From the NCBI RefSeq assembly GCF_032062135.1, contig NC_092859.1, positions 38,948,623-39,012,622 of the forward strand: DNA of 64,000 nucleotides, read 5' to 3'. The notes under the pieces are model-generated. The model had not been told where the DNA came from. It was given only the letters and a program-made list of their open reading frames with translations, and made no database searches. Positions 1-11,400 of this stretch are shown here, one piece after another. Both the position numbers and the translations under genes were made by a program. Origin of the DNA: Pyxicephalus adspersus (lineage: Eukaryota; Chordata; Amphibia; Anura; Pyxicephalidae). Every line of letters begins with the position of its first letter. The stretch's first letter is position 1.

Positions 1-167
1 ATTTATCGAAAAAAAAATATCTGCCTACTATGTAACAAAATAGTATTTATTGTAGGCTATCAAATTCAATGTGCAAAACTTCCAGAAATTATCTTTTTTT
101 ATTTTATGGATAAGGTGTTTGTCTGAAGGTCTCTTGCCATTTTAAATCTCAGGAATATGGCCTTGGA

Positions 168-210
<43 letters not shown>

Positions 211-475
211 GTAAATTGTCATATTTTTATATGTGTATCAACTTGTAAAGCTACAGAAATGAGAACAAGCACTGCCCACACTCCTCGAAACATCATTGTT
301 TATTAATAATAAAAAAAAAATGATGAAAAGCCGAAAGCATTGGAAAGATACTGTGTTATGATACAGTTGTGGTTTTAGCAAGCCAAAGTTTTGTAACTCA
401 TATCCATTGTTGTAAGCTGGAGTTTAAACACGTGTAAATATTATTTATGTTTTTAAATTTGTAAAATAAAATAAA
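1..475 (+). other. Probable 3' UTR end of an upstream plus-strand gene (CNOT8 by synteny)
   Basis: An AT-rich stretch with no ORF ends in two overlapping AATAAA signals at 465-475, followed by a T-rich downstream region, as expected of a plus-strand polyadenylation site. In vertebrates CNOT8 lies next to GEMIN5 and is transcribed towards it, so CNOT8 is the likely owner. That identity rests on synteny alone, because no coding sequence of that gene is inside the window. A run of 38 T at 170-207 lies within it. Confidence 0.4.
170..207. repeat. Poly(T) run
   Basis: Thirty-eight consecutive T. It is a simple repeat inside the putative 3' UTR. Confidence 0.9.
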
Positions 476-800
476 TGTTTCATTTTTGTTTTTTTAGTGA
501 AAATAAGTATGTTGCACTTTAATTTTAAATTTTGTCTTTTAAGAAGTCTTCTAGCTTTTACTATCTCATATCTCTGTTTTTCTTAGCATTTTGAATTACC
601 CTCTGCACACTGCCACACACCCTTATAAATTTCCTGTTACGCATATATTTCAGTATATGTTAAAACTGGACAACTGTGAAATGAACAAAGTAATCCCCGC
701 GTGTCCAGACCATACTCTGTATGATAGCAAATACTCCTAGCATACTTTAGTGGACATGGAGCAGTTGGACACAAATAGAGAAAAGCAAAGAAACTTTGGG

Positions 801-935
801 CTGGTCACTATCCTGTCCTATGCAATAAAAATGTAGAGATGTCTGTTCAAATCCAGAAAGGTGAACATTCTAAATTCACATAGAGATAGATATATTATAC
901 ATTTCAGGTGTTGCATAGTGCAGGGCAGTGACCAG
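801..935. mobile_element. Small MITE with about 25-bp terminal inverted repeats
   Basis: The left end CTGGTCACTATCCTGTCC and the inverted right end (GGGCAGTGACCAG on plus) pair imperfectly over about 25 bp around an AT-rich core. It has no coding capacity. The superfamily is unknown. Confidence 0.55.
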
Positions 936-1399
936 ATAAGTCTGTAGCTCTAGCACTCCTCCTTCCTGTTTTACCTCATTTTGGCATTGCTTTCAGCAAG
1001 TAAATATTTGAAATTTTGCACAGTAGAGTAAGGACTGGCTAGAAGGGAATCACTTTGACACAGTTGCAACATATGCAAAACTAAGAATCTCTGTTTTCAT
1101 GCAAATATTTGCTAGAATTATGTCAAAGTGAATAGCAGCATTTTTTTTATTTAAAGTTTATTATTAAATTTAATAAATATTGGACATATTTCCGTCAGTT
1201 ATGCCCAAGAGTTATAGGCCTACAATGTAAAATAAATGTTCATGAAGGACACTTTACTGCTTTTATACTTCAAAATGAACCGCTCAGGAGGTTAATAATT
1301 TTTAACCTTGTGGTCAGTGTTTACAAGCTTTATTAAGTATACCTTGTTAGTACTGGTTTGGTTTCGCATTTTGCTTTAAGAACTAATGTAATTCTTCAT

Positions 1400-1790
1400 G
1401 TCAAAGAATCAGCAAAGTGATGGAAACATTCCTCAAGGATTTTGGTCCATATCGATATGATAGTATTGGCCAGTTTCAGATTATTTAGCTGCACGTAGAT
1501 GATTCAAATCTTCCATTCCCCGACATCCCAAAGGTGCTCTATTGAATTGGGATGTTGTGACTGTGGAGGTCACTTGAGTACAGTGAACTCAAATTGGATT
1601 CGAGAAACCAAATTGAGACGATTTAACCTTTGTAACATGACACGTTATGCTGTTGAAAGTAGGCATTAGAAAATTGGTACACTGCTATTTTAAAGGACGG
1701 AAATGGTCAGCAACAATACTAGAGTAGGCTTTGGCATTTAAATGAGGCTCAAGGGGACTGCATGTGCGTGGCCAAGTAGGAAGAAATCTG
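1400..1790 (-). pseudogene. Tc1/mariner-like transposase relic
   Basis: Read on the minus strand, the region gives a decayed Tc1-type transposase C-terminus: HLNAKAYSSIVADH near 1700-1750, then a degenerate 'SQHPNSIEHLWD' near 1510-1560 that matches the family's [11 protein letters not shown] motif with the catalytic Glu. Stops and frameshifts interrupt it, so it is inactive. The termini were not found. Confidence 0.65.
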
Positions 1791-2859
1791 CCTTGGCTCC
1801 CACTGCATGCATTTAAAACTAGATGGTGGCACAACAGGACATCCCAATGGGTTGGAGATCTCAGCCAAGTCAATGGCAGTCATGTTCGAGCCAGCAGACT
1901 CAGGGCATTGGATTCTTTTTTTTTTTTCCTGCTTGCACTTTCTAACTGATTGCATTCCCATCAGAGGGCTCACTGAAACTATTTCACGTAACGATTTGTC
2001 AGCAGCACCAACTTCCATTTTCAATTCTCTACTGCATGCCCATAAGGATGCCACCATTGAAATTGATCGTATTCATTGCTCACTGGGCCTCAAAAGTCTT
2101 GACTTCATCATCTGAGAGTCAACTCATTTCATGTTAAAGAGACTGTTGTGAGGGAAGCCAAGGTCTCAGGATTCTGTCAAGTTTCAGGAATCGGAGATTC
2201 AAATTCTTTAGGACCTCTCTCACCACACTCATTTGGCTAGCCAGACCCATAAATCGGTTCTGGATCTTTTACAACAGAACCCTGTTCTCTAAAAAAAAAT
2301 GTTTCCCTTTCAGCTGGTGGCCCACAAGGAAGGAAAATTTACAATTTTTCGCCAAGCCTTTAACATACCTTCATTTTTGGAAGTGTTTGGCTTTCGCCTT
2401 GTTGCCACTCTCGAATGGTCGTTGGAATTAGATCAGCTCTTCTGGATCCCAGTGGTTCAGGCCTCATAAGAGCTCTAACTGTAGGAGGACCCCTCTCCAG
2501 CTAGACAACCTGGCCTGACCATGTTTTTCAGATTTTGTGCGTCTGGCCTCTTCTGCTTCCTAAGACTCTTCACTTTAACACTATGGGTTTTTGCCCTTTG
2601 TGGACTTGCTGTTAACTGGCTCTGCTGCAGCTGTAAATGTATCCTTTGTAATGCTACTTGATTACTGTACTTTTAGAGACTAAAACTTAACTGACCTTTT
2701 TAGTTACTGTTTTCTATAGATGTCTGTGGGTCGTTTATTTATGTTTGCCACACTTTTGTTTTTATGATCATTATCCCTGTAACTCTTCTCTGTAACTTTT
2801 CCTACACCATCCCCTAGTTGTTTTGTCTCATAGTAACGTAAAGACATACATACAGACAC

Positions 2860-4850
2860 TTAGGGCATGGTGTTTGTGAAAGGTACCCTGGCAGAGAGGC
2901 CTGAAATTTTAGCTACAATCTATACCCCATTCATGGGCCAAACTACCCTTCCATGTATTTCACTGGCACAGCTGGAAGATTTTCATGAAGGTTTTCTTAT
3001 TTTAGATTTTAATTTTGTCCCTGATCATGGTCTGAACATGATCGGTTCTGTTCACAGACCTTTGCCCACTATGGGAGATAATCTTAAGCATTGTTGTCAC
3101 ATTTTGAAATGTTGGATGTGTGGTGGATTTTATATACTACCACAAGGGATTATACTTTTTTTTCTCTCGAGGGCACCAGGTGTACTCATAGATAGACCAG
3201 TTTTGGATTCGGCATAAGGATCTTTCTCAAATAATTGACTGTTCTATCGGCACTCGGAGGCTTTCAGACAATACTTCAGTTTTCTTATCACACTTATCAC
3301 TTTGTTCTTGGCGTCAGAAACTAAAAAAATCCCTGCTCAAGGATGTGGTGGTGGTGTCTAACCTTGCTACTGAATTACAGCATTTTTTTCTTTACTAATT
3401 GTGGCTAGTAATGTTCGCTTACAGTAGTCTGTAGGCCGTAATGAGAGGTCTATTTATGCACCATGGTTCCAGGATTTAAAAGAAACATGTCAGAAATGTC
3501 CAGGCATCTTTCCTGTTTTCGGGAATTAGATACACTTCACAAAATGAGTGAAGATTTAGGGAACAAAATTATCGTTTTTTTGACAAATTAGCAGCCCTAT
3601 GATCAAAGCTAAGGCCATTGTGGCTACGTGTAGTCCACTATATTACGAACATTTCAACAAAGTGGGAAACTATTAACTAGAGGCCTGTGAGAGTGCACTC
3701 CTGGCCCCAAGGTTTCCCCTTCATGTACTACAAGACCTTTTATGATATTCAGGCTCCACACTTTGTGGCCACCTTTAATTGCTTGACAGCTGGAGACCGG
3801 CCTTGCTTCCACTGATGCAGAGAAGGCCTTTGACAAGGCAGGGTGGACTTTTATGATGCAAACCCTCATACACTTTGTCTTGGGTGACAATTTTTTGTCC
3901 TGCTTGTTAGCTCTTTAACCCCACTTCTTCAGTAAGGGTCTGGGTATCTGTATTTTATTCTTTACTTCACAGCTTTGCATGTGGCTCCATCTTAGACTGG
4001 TGCAGACACACTGATAATAAGCAGTGGGTTCTGACTGAACAAGCGTTTAACCAGATCCCTTTGGTAGCCTTGCCTTGGCATCTCAATTTAGATTGGCTAG
4101 TCTTTTGCATGCACCCCTCCATTTCTGGGACCAGGTCACTCTGTAAAAAAAAAAATATATATATTTTAAAGATTTCTGGTCTTCCTCATGCCCATCATAG
4201 GCAGGCTGACCTTTCCTCTAGGTCTGGAGAACCCAATTTTTCTTTAACTGGATAGAGATGGTTCTTTTAGCGCTCTTCATTTACTACATAAGGGTAGATG
4301 GATGGATAGAGGAAAGCTGGGCTCAAGAGCTCTGGAATATAAGCTAGGTTTCTGAAGAGTTATCCAGCTTTCCTGTCTTTGCATTCACTTTCAGGGTTCA
4401 ACTTTCAACCAATCGAATACAGCTTTTGAATCATTTATACATGCACGGGAACAGGAATTGGGCTGCATGTTCAATGCCACCCACAATAAAATGATTTGTA
4501 AGCTGGAGCATAACTCAGTAGCAGATATCCCACTGGTATAGAACATCTGCACCTCCTTTTTTTCCCTAATAAATTAAAAATGTGTTGGAGATGTGTTGTG
4601 TTGGAGATGGGATCCATGCTGCATATTTTCTGGTCCTGCCCTCTTTTCTGAAGCTTCTAGGATTCTGTGCCTCTTCTAATGCAAAAATTTACCACTTACA
4701 CTGCCACACCTGATCAAATTGCTTCATCACAATTCTTTTCTTATGCTTCTTGTCTCTGCTTATTCCTGCTGCTATGTTGTCAGCCTCATGAAACATTTAG
4801 ATATACAAGATTGGTGAACCAGTTCAGGGTTGGTTCCATATTGAAGTGAT
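2860..4850 (+). pseudogene. L1/Tx1-like LINE ORF2 relic
   Basis: Three family landmarks appear in order on the plus strand. An endonuclease-like stretch lies at 2867-3217, with FLILDFNFV resembling the L1 GGDFN motif. A reverse-transcriptase palm stretch DAEKAFDKAGW lies near 3810-3850. A C-terminal CWRC...HIFWSCP motif lies near 4580-4660. Many stops and frameshifts break it. The 5' limit is uncertain and could extend to about 2.2 kb. Confidence 0.6.
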
Positions 4851-7179
4851 ACATCTCAATTCAGTATGATATACTAAAAATAGTCTCTTTAGAGAAAGTC
4901 CATGTCATATTGCCTTCTCTTTCTGTATAACACTTGTTGAGTTGAGAGGACTAGGTTGTTCCATGTAGTTCAGATTTGTCACCTAGTCTCCAAAAAAAAA
5001 AACATTCCTCCCAAATAAAATTTTTTTGCATTGGGTGCATCAATTCCTTCACTTAACTAGGCATGCTTTTATTTACTTGCAGGAGTTTGGGATTCCCAAA
5101 ATGTTCCAGGGAGTTTGTAGCATTAAGCAAGCATCACTAGAATGCACACAAAAAATAACGTTGAAAGGTCAGAGTGAAGCAGGCCCCTTTAAGGCACAGG
5201 GACATCGGAGTCTTGCTCTCTGCACAGAATAGAACATTTCTGATTATTAGCTCCACAGAGTTCTCCTGGTTCCCTAGGACTGATTTGTTTTGATCAGCTT
5301 CACTATTATAGTTTGAACAGTGGTTAGTGTATATAAGTTTGAACTATGTCTGTAGGACATTAAGATCGGTATTTCAGTTCTCCTGCCTAACTTTCAGACT
5401 GCCTCTGGTGTGTCATTTGCAGGTAATGTTGATAAATGAAATGGTGTCTCATGCTGAGTTTGGTAGACCTGTGGAAACCTTCAGTCTTTACGGATGTTGT
5501 ACACTACTTCCCCTTTTTTAGTTCACTTTGGATCTCCCTTGCCATCAGTGGTTGCTAGTTGGGGGTCCAATAGCTTTACTAGTATATACTGTCCAGATGA
5601 TCAAGACATTGGTTTACAGCCTTCATGTTCTGTCCTTTTCATTCTAGGCCAAATAAACAAGTCTTAATATTTCTATGTGATATGTTTTTGGTTGGTTTCC
5701 ATTGAAGTTTGGATCACATCACTTCTAAATGTCTGCCACTCTATAGCATTATAGCACATTTTTTGTCATAGTTTAGATCTGATTTTGGATCCTGAGATGT
5801 TGGTCACTTAAGTAAATTTGTTGATCAGCTCCTCAGCTCCTGAAATGTATACAGTTGTATATTTTCCTAATTTTTTATCTTTCTATTTTAGAACCTGAAC
5901 AGAACTAACAGGTGGCAGGGTCACTGAAAGTACAGATAGTTAACTCTGTGTTGCCTACAGTAGAGCTCTGGTGTACCAGGGTGTAGGTTTGCAGTACGTG
6001 GTCAGTTTTAGACCTAGGGCAGGAGCAAACAATGCTGCGTCCATCACCTAGCAGCTTTAACCTTGCCAGCCAATCAGCACTTGCACTGCAGCAATGGTTC
6101 TTAAACTACCATATGCAGACGGCCACTCACAGCCACCCCTATCTCTACTGGGCTGCTATGGGAGATGCTCCATACCATGCTGGACACCCCTAGAAGTGGA
6201 GTGGGGGGGGGGGGGACACCCTAGTTGGAAAAGTTCCACTTAGTAGCCTACAAGACAACTGATTGCAAGCAGCTGGTGGAATTTGGGTAGGTAGGAAGAG
6301 ATGGAGGGTGGTTGCCTGTTTTGTTGTATTGGAGCTGGTGGTAGAAAAAAAGTGTGATCCAGTACTTGTGTGCTAATAGCACTGCCCACCCTGCCGCTCC
6401 CATTGATGGTGTTCTATCAGATTTTTCTACCCATCATATTTTGCCCCCCCAGTAGGATAGAAACCTGGTAGGGTAGATTAGGCACTGAGCAGGAGGGGTT
6501 TGTATTATTACGGTTTATAGTACTTGCTTATATAACAAGCCCGGAATGAGGACTGGTGTGCATGAACTGTAGGTATGCATTACTAGGTTTCATCAGCAAA
6601 AATATTCTGGGTAGTAAAGGAAGAAAAGGGGTGATGTTGCCACATGGGACTGGTGCCTAACTAGGTCAGACCAATAGGAGGGCTTAGCCACAGGCCTCAG
6701 TATTTTTTTAAATATATTTTTTTTGGAAACTGTATGTAGGAGAACAGTAAATGATGATTTACTATCTTTGTGTTTATGCAAGCACGTATTTTTATGTTTT
6801 AGTATAAAAAAGACCAGGTCATTGTAGCCTTAGCATAAGCAGATGAAAGAGAAATGTTACAACAGACATATACCGTACATGGCTCCTTGATGAAATTATG
6901 AGTTTCTGATATCTATAAATTACAATATATACAGTTTCAATGCCCACCCCTTTTTGTTAAAAAATGTAATGCCTTTGTTAAAATAAAATTCCATGTAGTG
7001 AAGTTTGGACAAAGATAGGCACGTTACTGCAACACAGGTTGACACAGAAACCCTACTGTGGTGCAATTCATTTTGAGTGGCACCCCCAACACACTAGTAC
7101 AACAACATGAAATGTGCTAACACTGCAGTTGCTAACATGGGCCAACAATGCACCTCAAGAAAAACCTGTTGTGTGCACT

Positions 7180-8231
7180 TTTATTTACTTTATGTGCATT
7201 AGGTAAAGGAAACCTGTTTTTTAATTGCCCATGCCTGGAATGTATTTTGCTGTAAAGGTTGGGACTAATGTGTGTATTGTGGTACACTACGTTTACTTAG
7301 TCTACTGGGTGTAAAGCCCAAATTTATTTGGAGGCCTCAAATATACAAAATCTGGTAGCTGGTGAGTGTTGAAAGGTCGCATGTGACCAAAATCACTGTA
7401 AGTGGGCAGCAAGAACAGATCAAATAAAATTTCACTTTTTACTACTAGAGGTCCATCGCAAATGCTTCACCAGGAACCTAAAAACCAAAAAAAATTTTTT
7501 TTGCCAACCTCAGCTTCTTAAAATGCTATATACCTTACTCTTCTGATCTGAAATCTACTTTTTCAGTTCACGGAGCCAAATATTAAGGTCAGTAAGCTAA
7601 CAGCCAGACAACCAGAATTTTCAGAAAGTCAGCAATGCCAATGACTTGTTATATGGTCATTTAAATATACCAACATAATTCACATATCATGTAGGATTTA
7701 TGTTCTTTCCTGATACAAAACCAAACTACAAAAAAAACACAACTAGAAAACAGCAACATAAAGCAGGTTCCTTGGCATTATACTGCAGTGCAAACAGCAT
7801 AGGTGGCAGATCAAAGGAGCCAGATATCTCCAGGTATAGCCTAATAAATAGTCCAGCTTGAAAGAAAATGCCTTTTGTTTAAAGCGCTGATCCCATGCAC
7901 CCGTTAACCTCACTGGGCCATAATTACCAATGCCATACCATGGAAGAGTTATCTTCGAGGATCCCTGTAGCCCATAGTAATTAGATTCTTCCTTTCAATG
8001 CACTGGGAAAAGAAAAGGGAGAATCTAACTGGCAGAAAAAGACAACAAAGTTTGCCCTCTGCTTAAATATGTCAATAAGAGGCCCAATGAGTGTAATATT
8101 GTTTCATGATAGCAATTTGCAGCTGCTGGCTACAAAGGTCAAGGCAGCTTTTGGCCGGTGGCACTAGTGTGGTAGTTATTGCAGAGCTGGAAGCGGAGGA
8201 CAGCCCTGATTTAGGCTGTATGCCTTGGTCT
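7180..8231 (-). other. GEMIN5: Presumed GEMIN5 3' UTR
   Basis: This non-coding sequence follows the GEMIN5 stop. Minus-strand AATAAA signals occur at 7323-7328 and 7180-7185, so the transcript may end near either. The true end cannot be fixed from sequence alone. Confidence 0.3.
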
Positions 8232-8402
8232 TTATGATGATAATGAGAGGAACTTGCTGGCTGCTTTATTGTGATCAGGTGACCCCGAACTGTGTTTCTG
8301 TAGGAGTCCTATTGCTTGGGCCTTTAACTCGGAGGTCAGCATCGAAGAAGGGAAATGAAGTAGCACCAGGCAGCTCTCCAGTACATCTGGAAATGGTAAG
8401 AC
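8232..8402 (-). CDS. GEMIN5: GEMIN5 last coding exon
   Basis: Residues 1420-1475 and [19 protein letters not shown] and [15 protein letters not shown], matching the family's FPDVLE C-terminus. The last about 15 residues diverge from mammals. The acceptor is TCACAG. Confidence 0.95.
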   Translation of the reverse strand, partial: VLPFPDVLESCLVLLHFPSSMLTSELKAQAIGLLQKHSSGSPDHNKAASKFLSLSS

Positions 8403-11400
8403 CTGTGAGGGAAAAGATTGAAACTGTAATGTATAACTAATAGTTGCTTGAAAAATGAAACATTTTTTACCTAGGTGGACAGCCTGGCTAATCTTAACCC
8501 AAGAAAAAAGTCCCAGTCTAATAAGTCTAGGTGGTTGGAGTAGGGTAGCTAAAAGTGCACAGTGGTAACCAGTATATATATCTCGATAATTTACCTGGTC
8601 GAGCACCTTTTGACCAGTGTATGGTCGGAGTTGAGACTGGTAAGATGCAATACATTACATTGGTGATCTTCAGTTTAGATAGTCAATATATGTCAAACAA
8701 AATGTATATTTGTAGTTTTATGTTGCACCACAGATCTCACCTTTAAATACTCTGGATATTCGGCCAACTTATGGTTTGCAGCAGAAAGCTTCTTCATTAG
8801 CTCAGCCAGGGAGACTGGACTTGGGGCAGAACTGGAGAAACAAAACAGTAATTAGTGAAGAAACCACTATCAATTATAGGGACAAGAACAGAGTCTATTG
8901 TAACTTCAGAAGGATAGACAACACTATGTATTTGTAAAGGAGAAGGAGCATCTGGCTATCACTTATTAGAACAAAGAGCAGCAGTACCCGCTTCCAAACA
9001 GCATAGATTTTTAGAGTAAATTTTTAGCACTAAGATTGTTTCTTCTATCGTTTATCCTTAAAAAGGTCTCTACTCACATCTGGCTCCCGCTGTCAGGACA
9101 TTTCTCTGGAGTTTGGGCTGAGCCTGTGTCAGGGTCTTGTTCTAATTCCAGAGAGTTATCTTGAATCTGCCGGCTCCTCTGATGCTGCTGTATCATCTCT
9201 CGGAGAGCCATTTGAACATCTGCAATTTCTCTCTGTGCATTCTGAAAGCCAGCATGCAGTTCTGAAAGTAGCACCTCGAAATCAGACATTTTGTCATGAA
9301 CGTCCTTTCCTGCTACTGAGACATCCTCCTCTATTCCAGCAGAGGTATCCATCATGATCTCCTGAGATGTGTGATCTGTGTTTTGACTCCACCATAGCTC
9401 ATACAGTTTCATATATGCTAGGTATGCCTGCAGACTGTCACAAGCAGAAGAGCTTTGTTTATTTTCTGGATTGAGGTTACTTCTGAGCTCCTCACAGCCT
9501 AGATAAAAAAAAAAAAGAAAGAAAAAGAATATTCCTGTTGTGAGAATCATCATTGTCAAGGCTTAAATTCTAAATAATAATAAATCAGTATGGCTGGTGC
9601 CCAAGATAACCTGGATCATAAGGATAACTAAGTGAAGGTGCAGGGTTTAAGAAATGTCCACTTCATTTAAATCCTGCATATGTACAACATTTCCAATCCT
9701 GTACTGTTTCTTCTCTCGCTTTATTTTAACATAGTTTAAAAACGAATTCCCAAAAAAGTTGTGTAATTATGAAAGAATCTGGACCCTTACTACACTTTTT
9801 GATAAAAGTATTCGAAAAAGTAACTACTCCTAAAGGAACATTCCAGAGAAAAATGCAAACACAATTATTCCTCCTTAATAACTGATAACTGCTAAGTGGT
9901 AAAACAAATGTACAGGTATGTATGTATGTATGTATGTATGTGTATGTATGTATGTATGTTTTTTAACAACACTTTAGCACAATCTGTTGAAATATCTGTA
10001 GTTATTTTGTTTTATTAGATTTAAAATCAATACCTTTCTGTAGTTATTTTATTGATATAGAAAGTTAAACTCATCAGACATCATGGGTAACAGACAGCTA
10101 TTCTTAAAAAAAAAGAAATTTTTTAGCAAATACTTTTTATTTTTTTAGTTTTGTCAGGTTTTTATTACTGCCTGTGTCCCCAGTTGGTAAGCTGCCCAGC
10201 CAGTCATGTATTGCTCCCCGCTCACCATTCCTGTACCAAAGAGCAGAAACTACACCATACAATGCATCCTGTCAGTTTTAGGGGGAGCTAATCTTTTTTG
10301 TACCCCAAAATCTCTTGCTATGGATACATCCAGAGAAATGCAATTCATGAGACAGATAGCCAAGGGAGACATGTTCGTACTACTACATCTTCAGGTCTGT
10401 ACATCTCCCCATTCCTGAGAAATTAGGGTTCACATGATGTAAGTGGCCAGCTACAGTTAGGTCCATAAATATTTAGACAAATAACTAAATTCTAATTTTG
10501 GTTCTGTACATTACCACAATTAATTTTAAATGAAACTCAGATGCAGTTGGACTGCAGAGTTTCATCTTTAATTCAGTGGGCTGAACAAAAAGATTGCATT
10601 AAAATGTGAGGAACTAAAGCCTTTTTTTTTGTACACAATCACTTCATTTCAGGGGCTCAAAAGTAATTGGAAAACTGACTAAAAGGCTATTTCATGGGCT
10701 GGTGTGGGCAATTCCTTCGTTATGTCATTATCAATTAAGCAGATAAAAGGCCTGGAGTTGATTTGAGGGGGGTGCTGGTATGTGGAAGATTTTGCTGTGA
10801 ACAGACAACATGCGGTCAGAGGAGCTCTCCATGCAGGTGAAACAAGCCATCCTTATGCTGCAAAATCAGAAAAAAACCCATCCGAGAAATTGCTACAATA
10901 TGAGTAGCAGCAAAATCTAGTTTGGTACATCATGAGAGAGAAACGAAGCACTGGTGAATTCAGCAACGCCAAAAGACCTGGACGTCCACGGAAGACAACA
11001 GTGGTGGATGATTGCAGAATATTTCCATGGTGAAGAGAAACCCCTTCACAACAGCCAACCAAGTGAACAACACTCTCCAGGAGGTAGGCGTATCGATATC
11101 CAAGTCTACCATAAAGAGAAGACTGCATGAAAGTAAATACAGAGGGTGCACTGCAAGGTGCAAGCCACTCATAAGCCTCAAAAATAGAAAGGCTAGATTG
11201 GACTTTGCTAAAACATCTAAAAAAGCCGGCGCAGTTCTGGAAAAACATTCTTTGGACAGATGAAACCAAGATGAACCTTTACCAGAATGATGGCGAAAAA
11301 AAGTATGGAGAAGGCGTGGAACAGCTCATGAGTCAAGCATACCACATCATCTGTAAAACATGGCGGAGGCAGTGTGATGGATTGGGCCTGCATGGCTGCC

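Larger units (their letters stand above)
476..8231. other. Intergenic region and GEMIN5 3' side
   Basis: No gene is supported here. It holds a small MITE (801-935), a short inverted pair (TCACTTTGACA near 1049 and its complement near 1121), a Tc1-like relic (about 1400-1790) and an L1-like relic (about 2860-4850). I recognise nothing in 4.9-8.2 kb beyond a G run near 6205 and the presumed GEMIN5 3' UTR at the right end. Candidate minus-strand AATAAA signals lie at 7323-7328 and 7180-7185, but neither can be assigned with confidence. Confidence 0.5.
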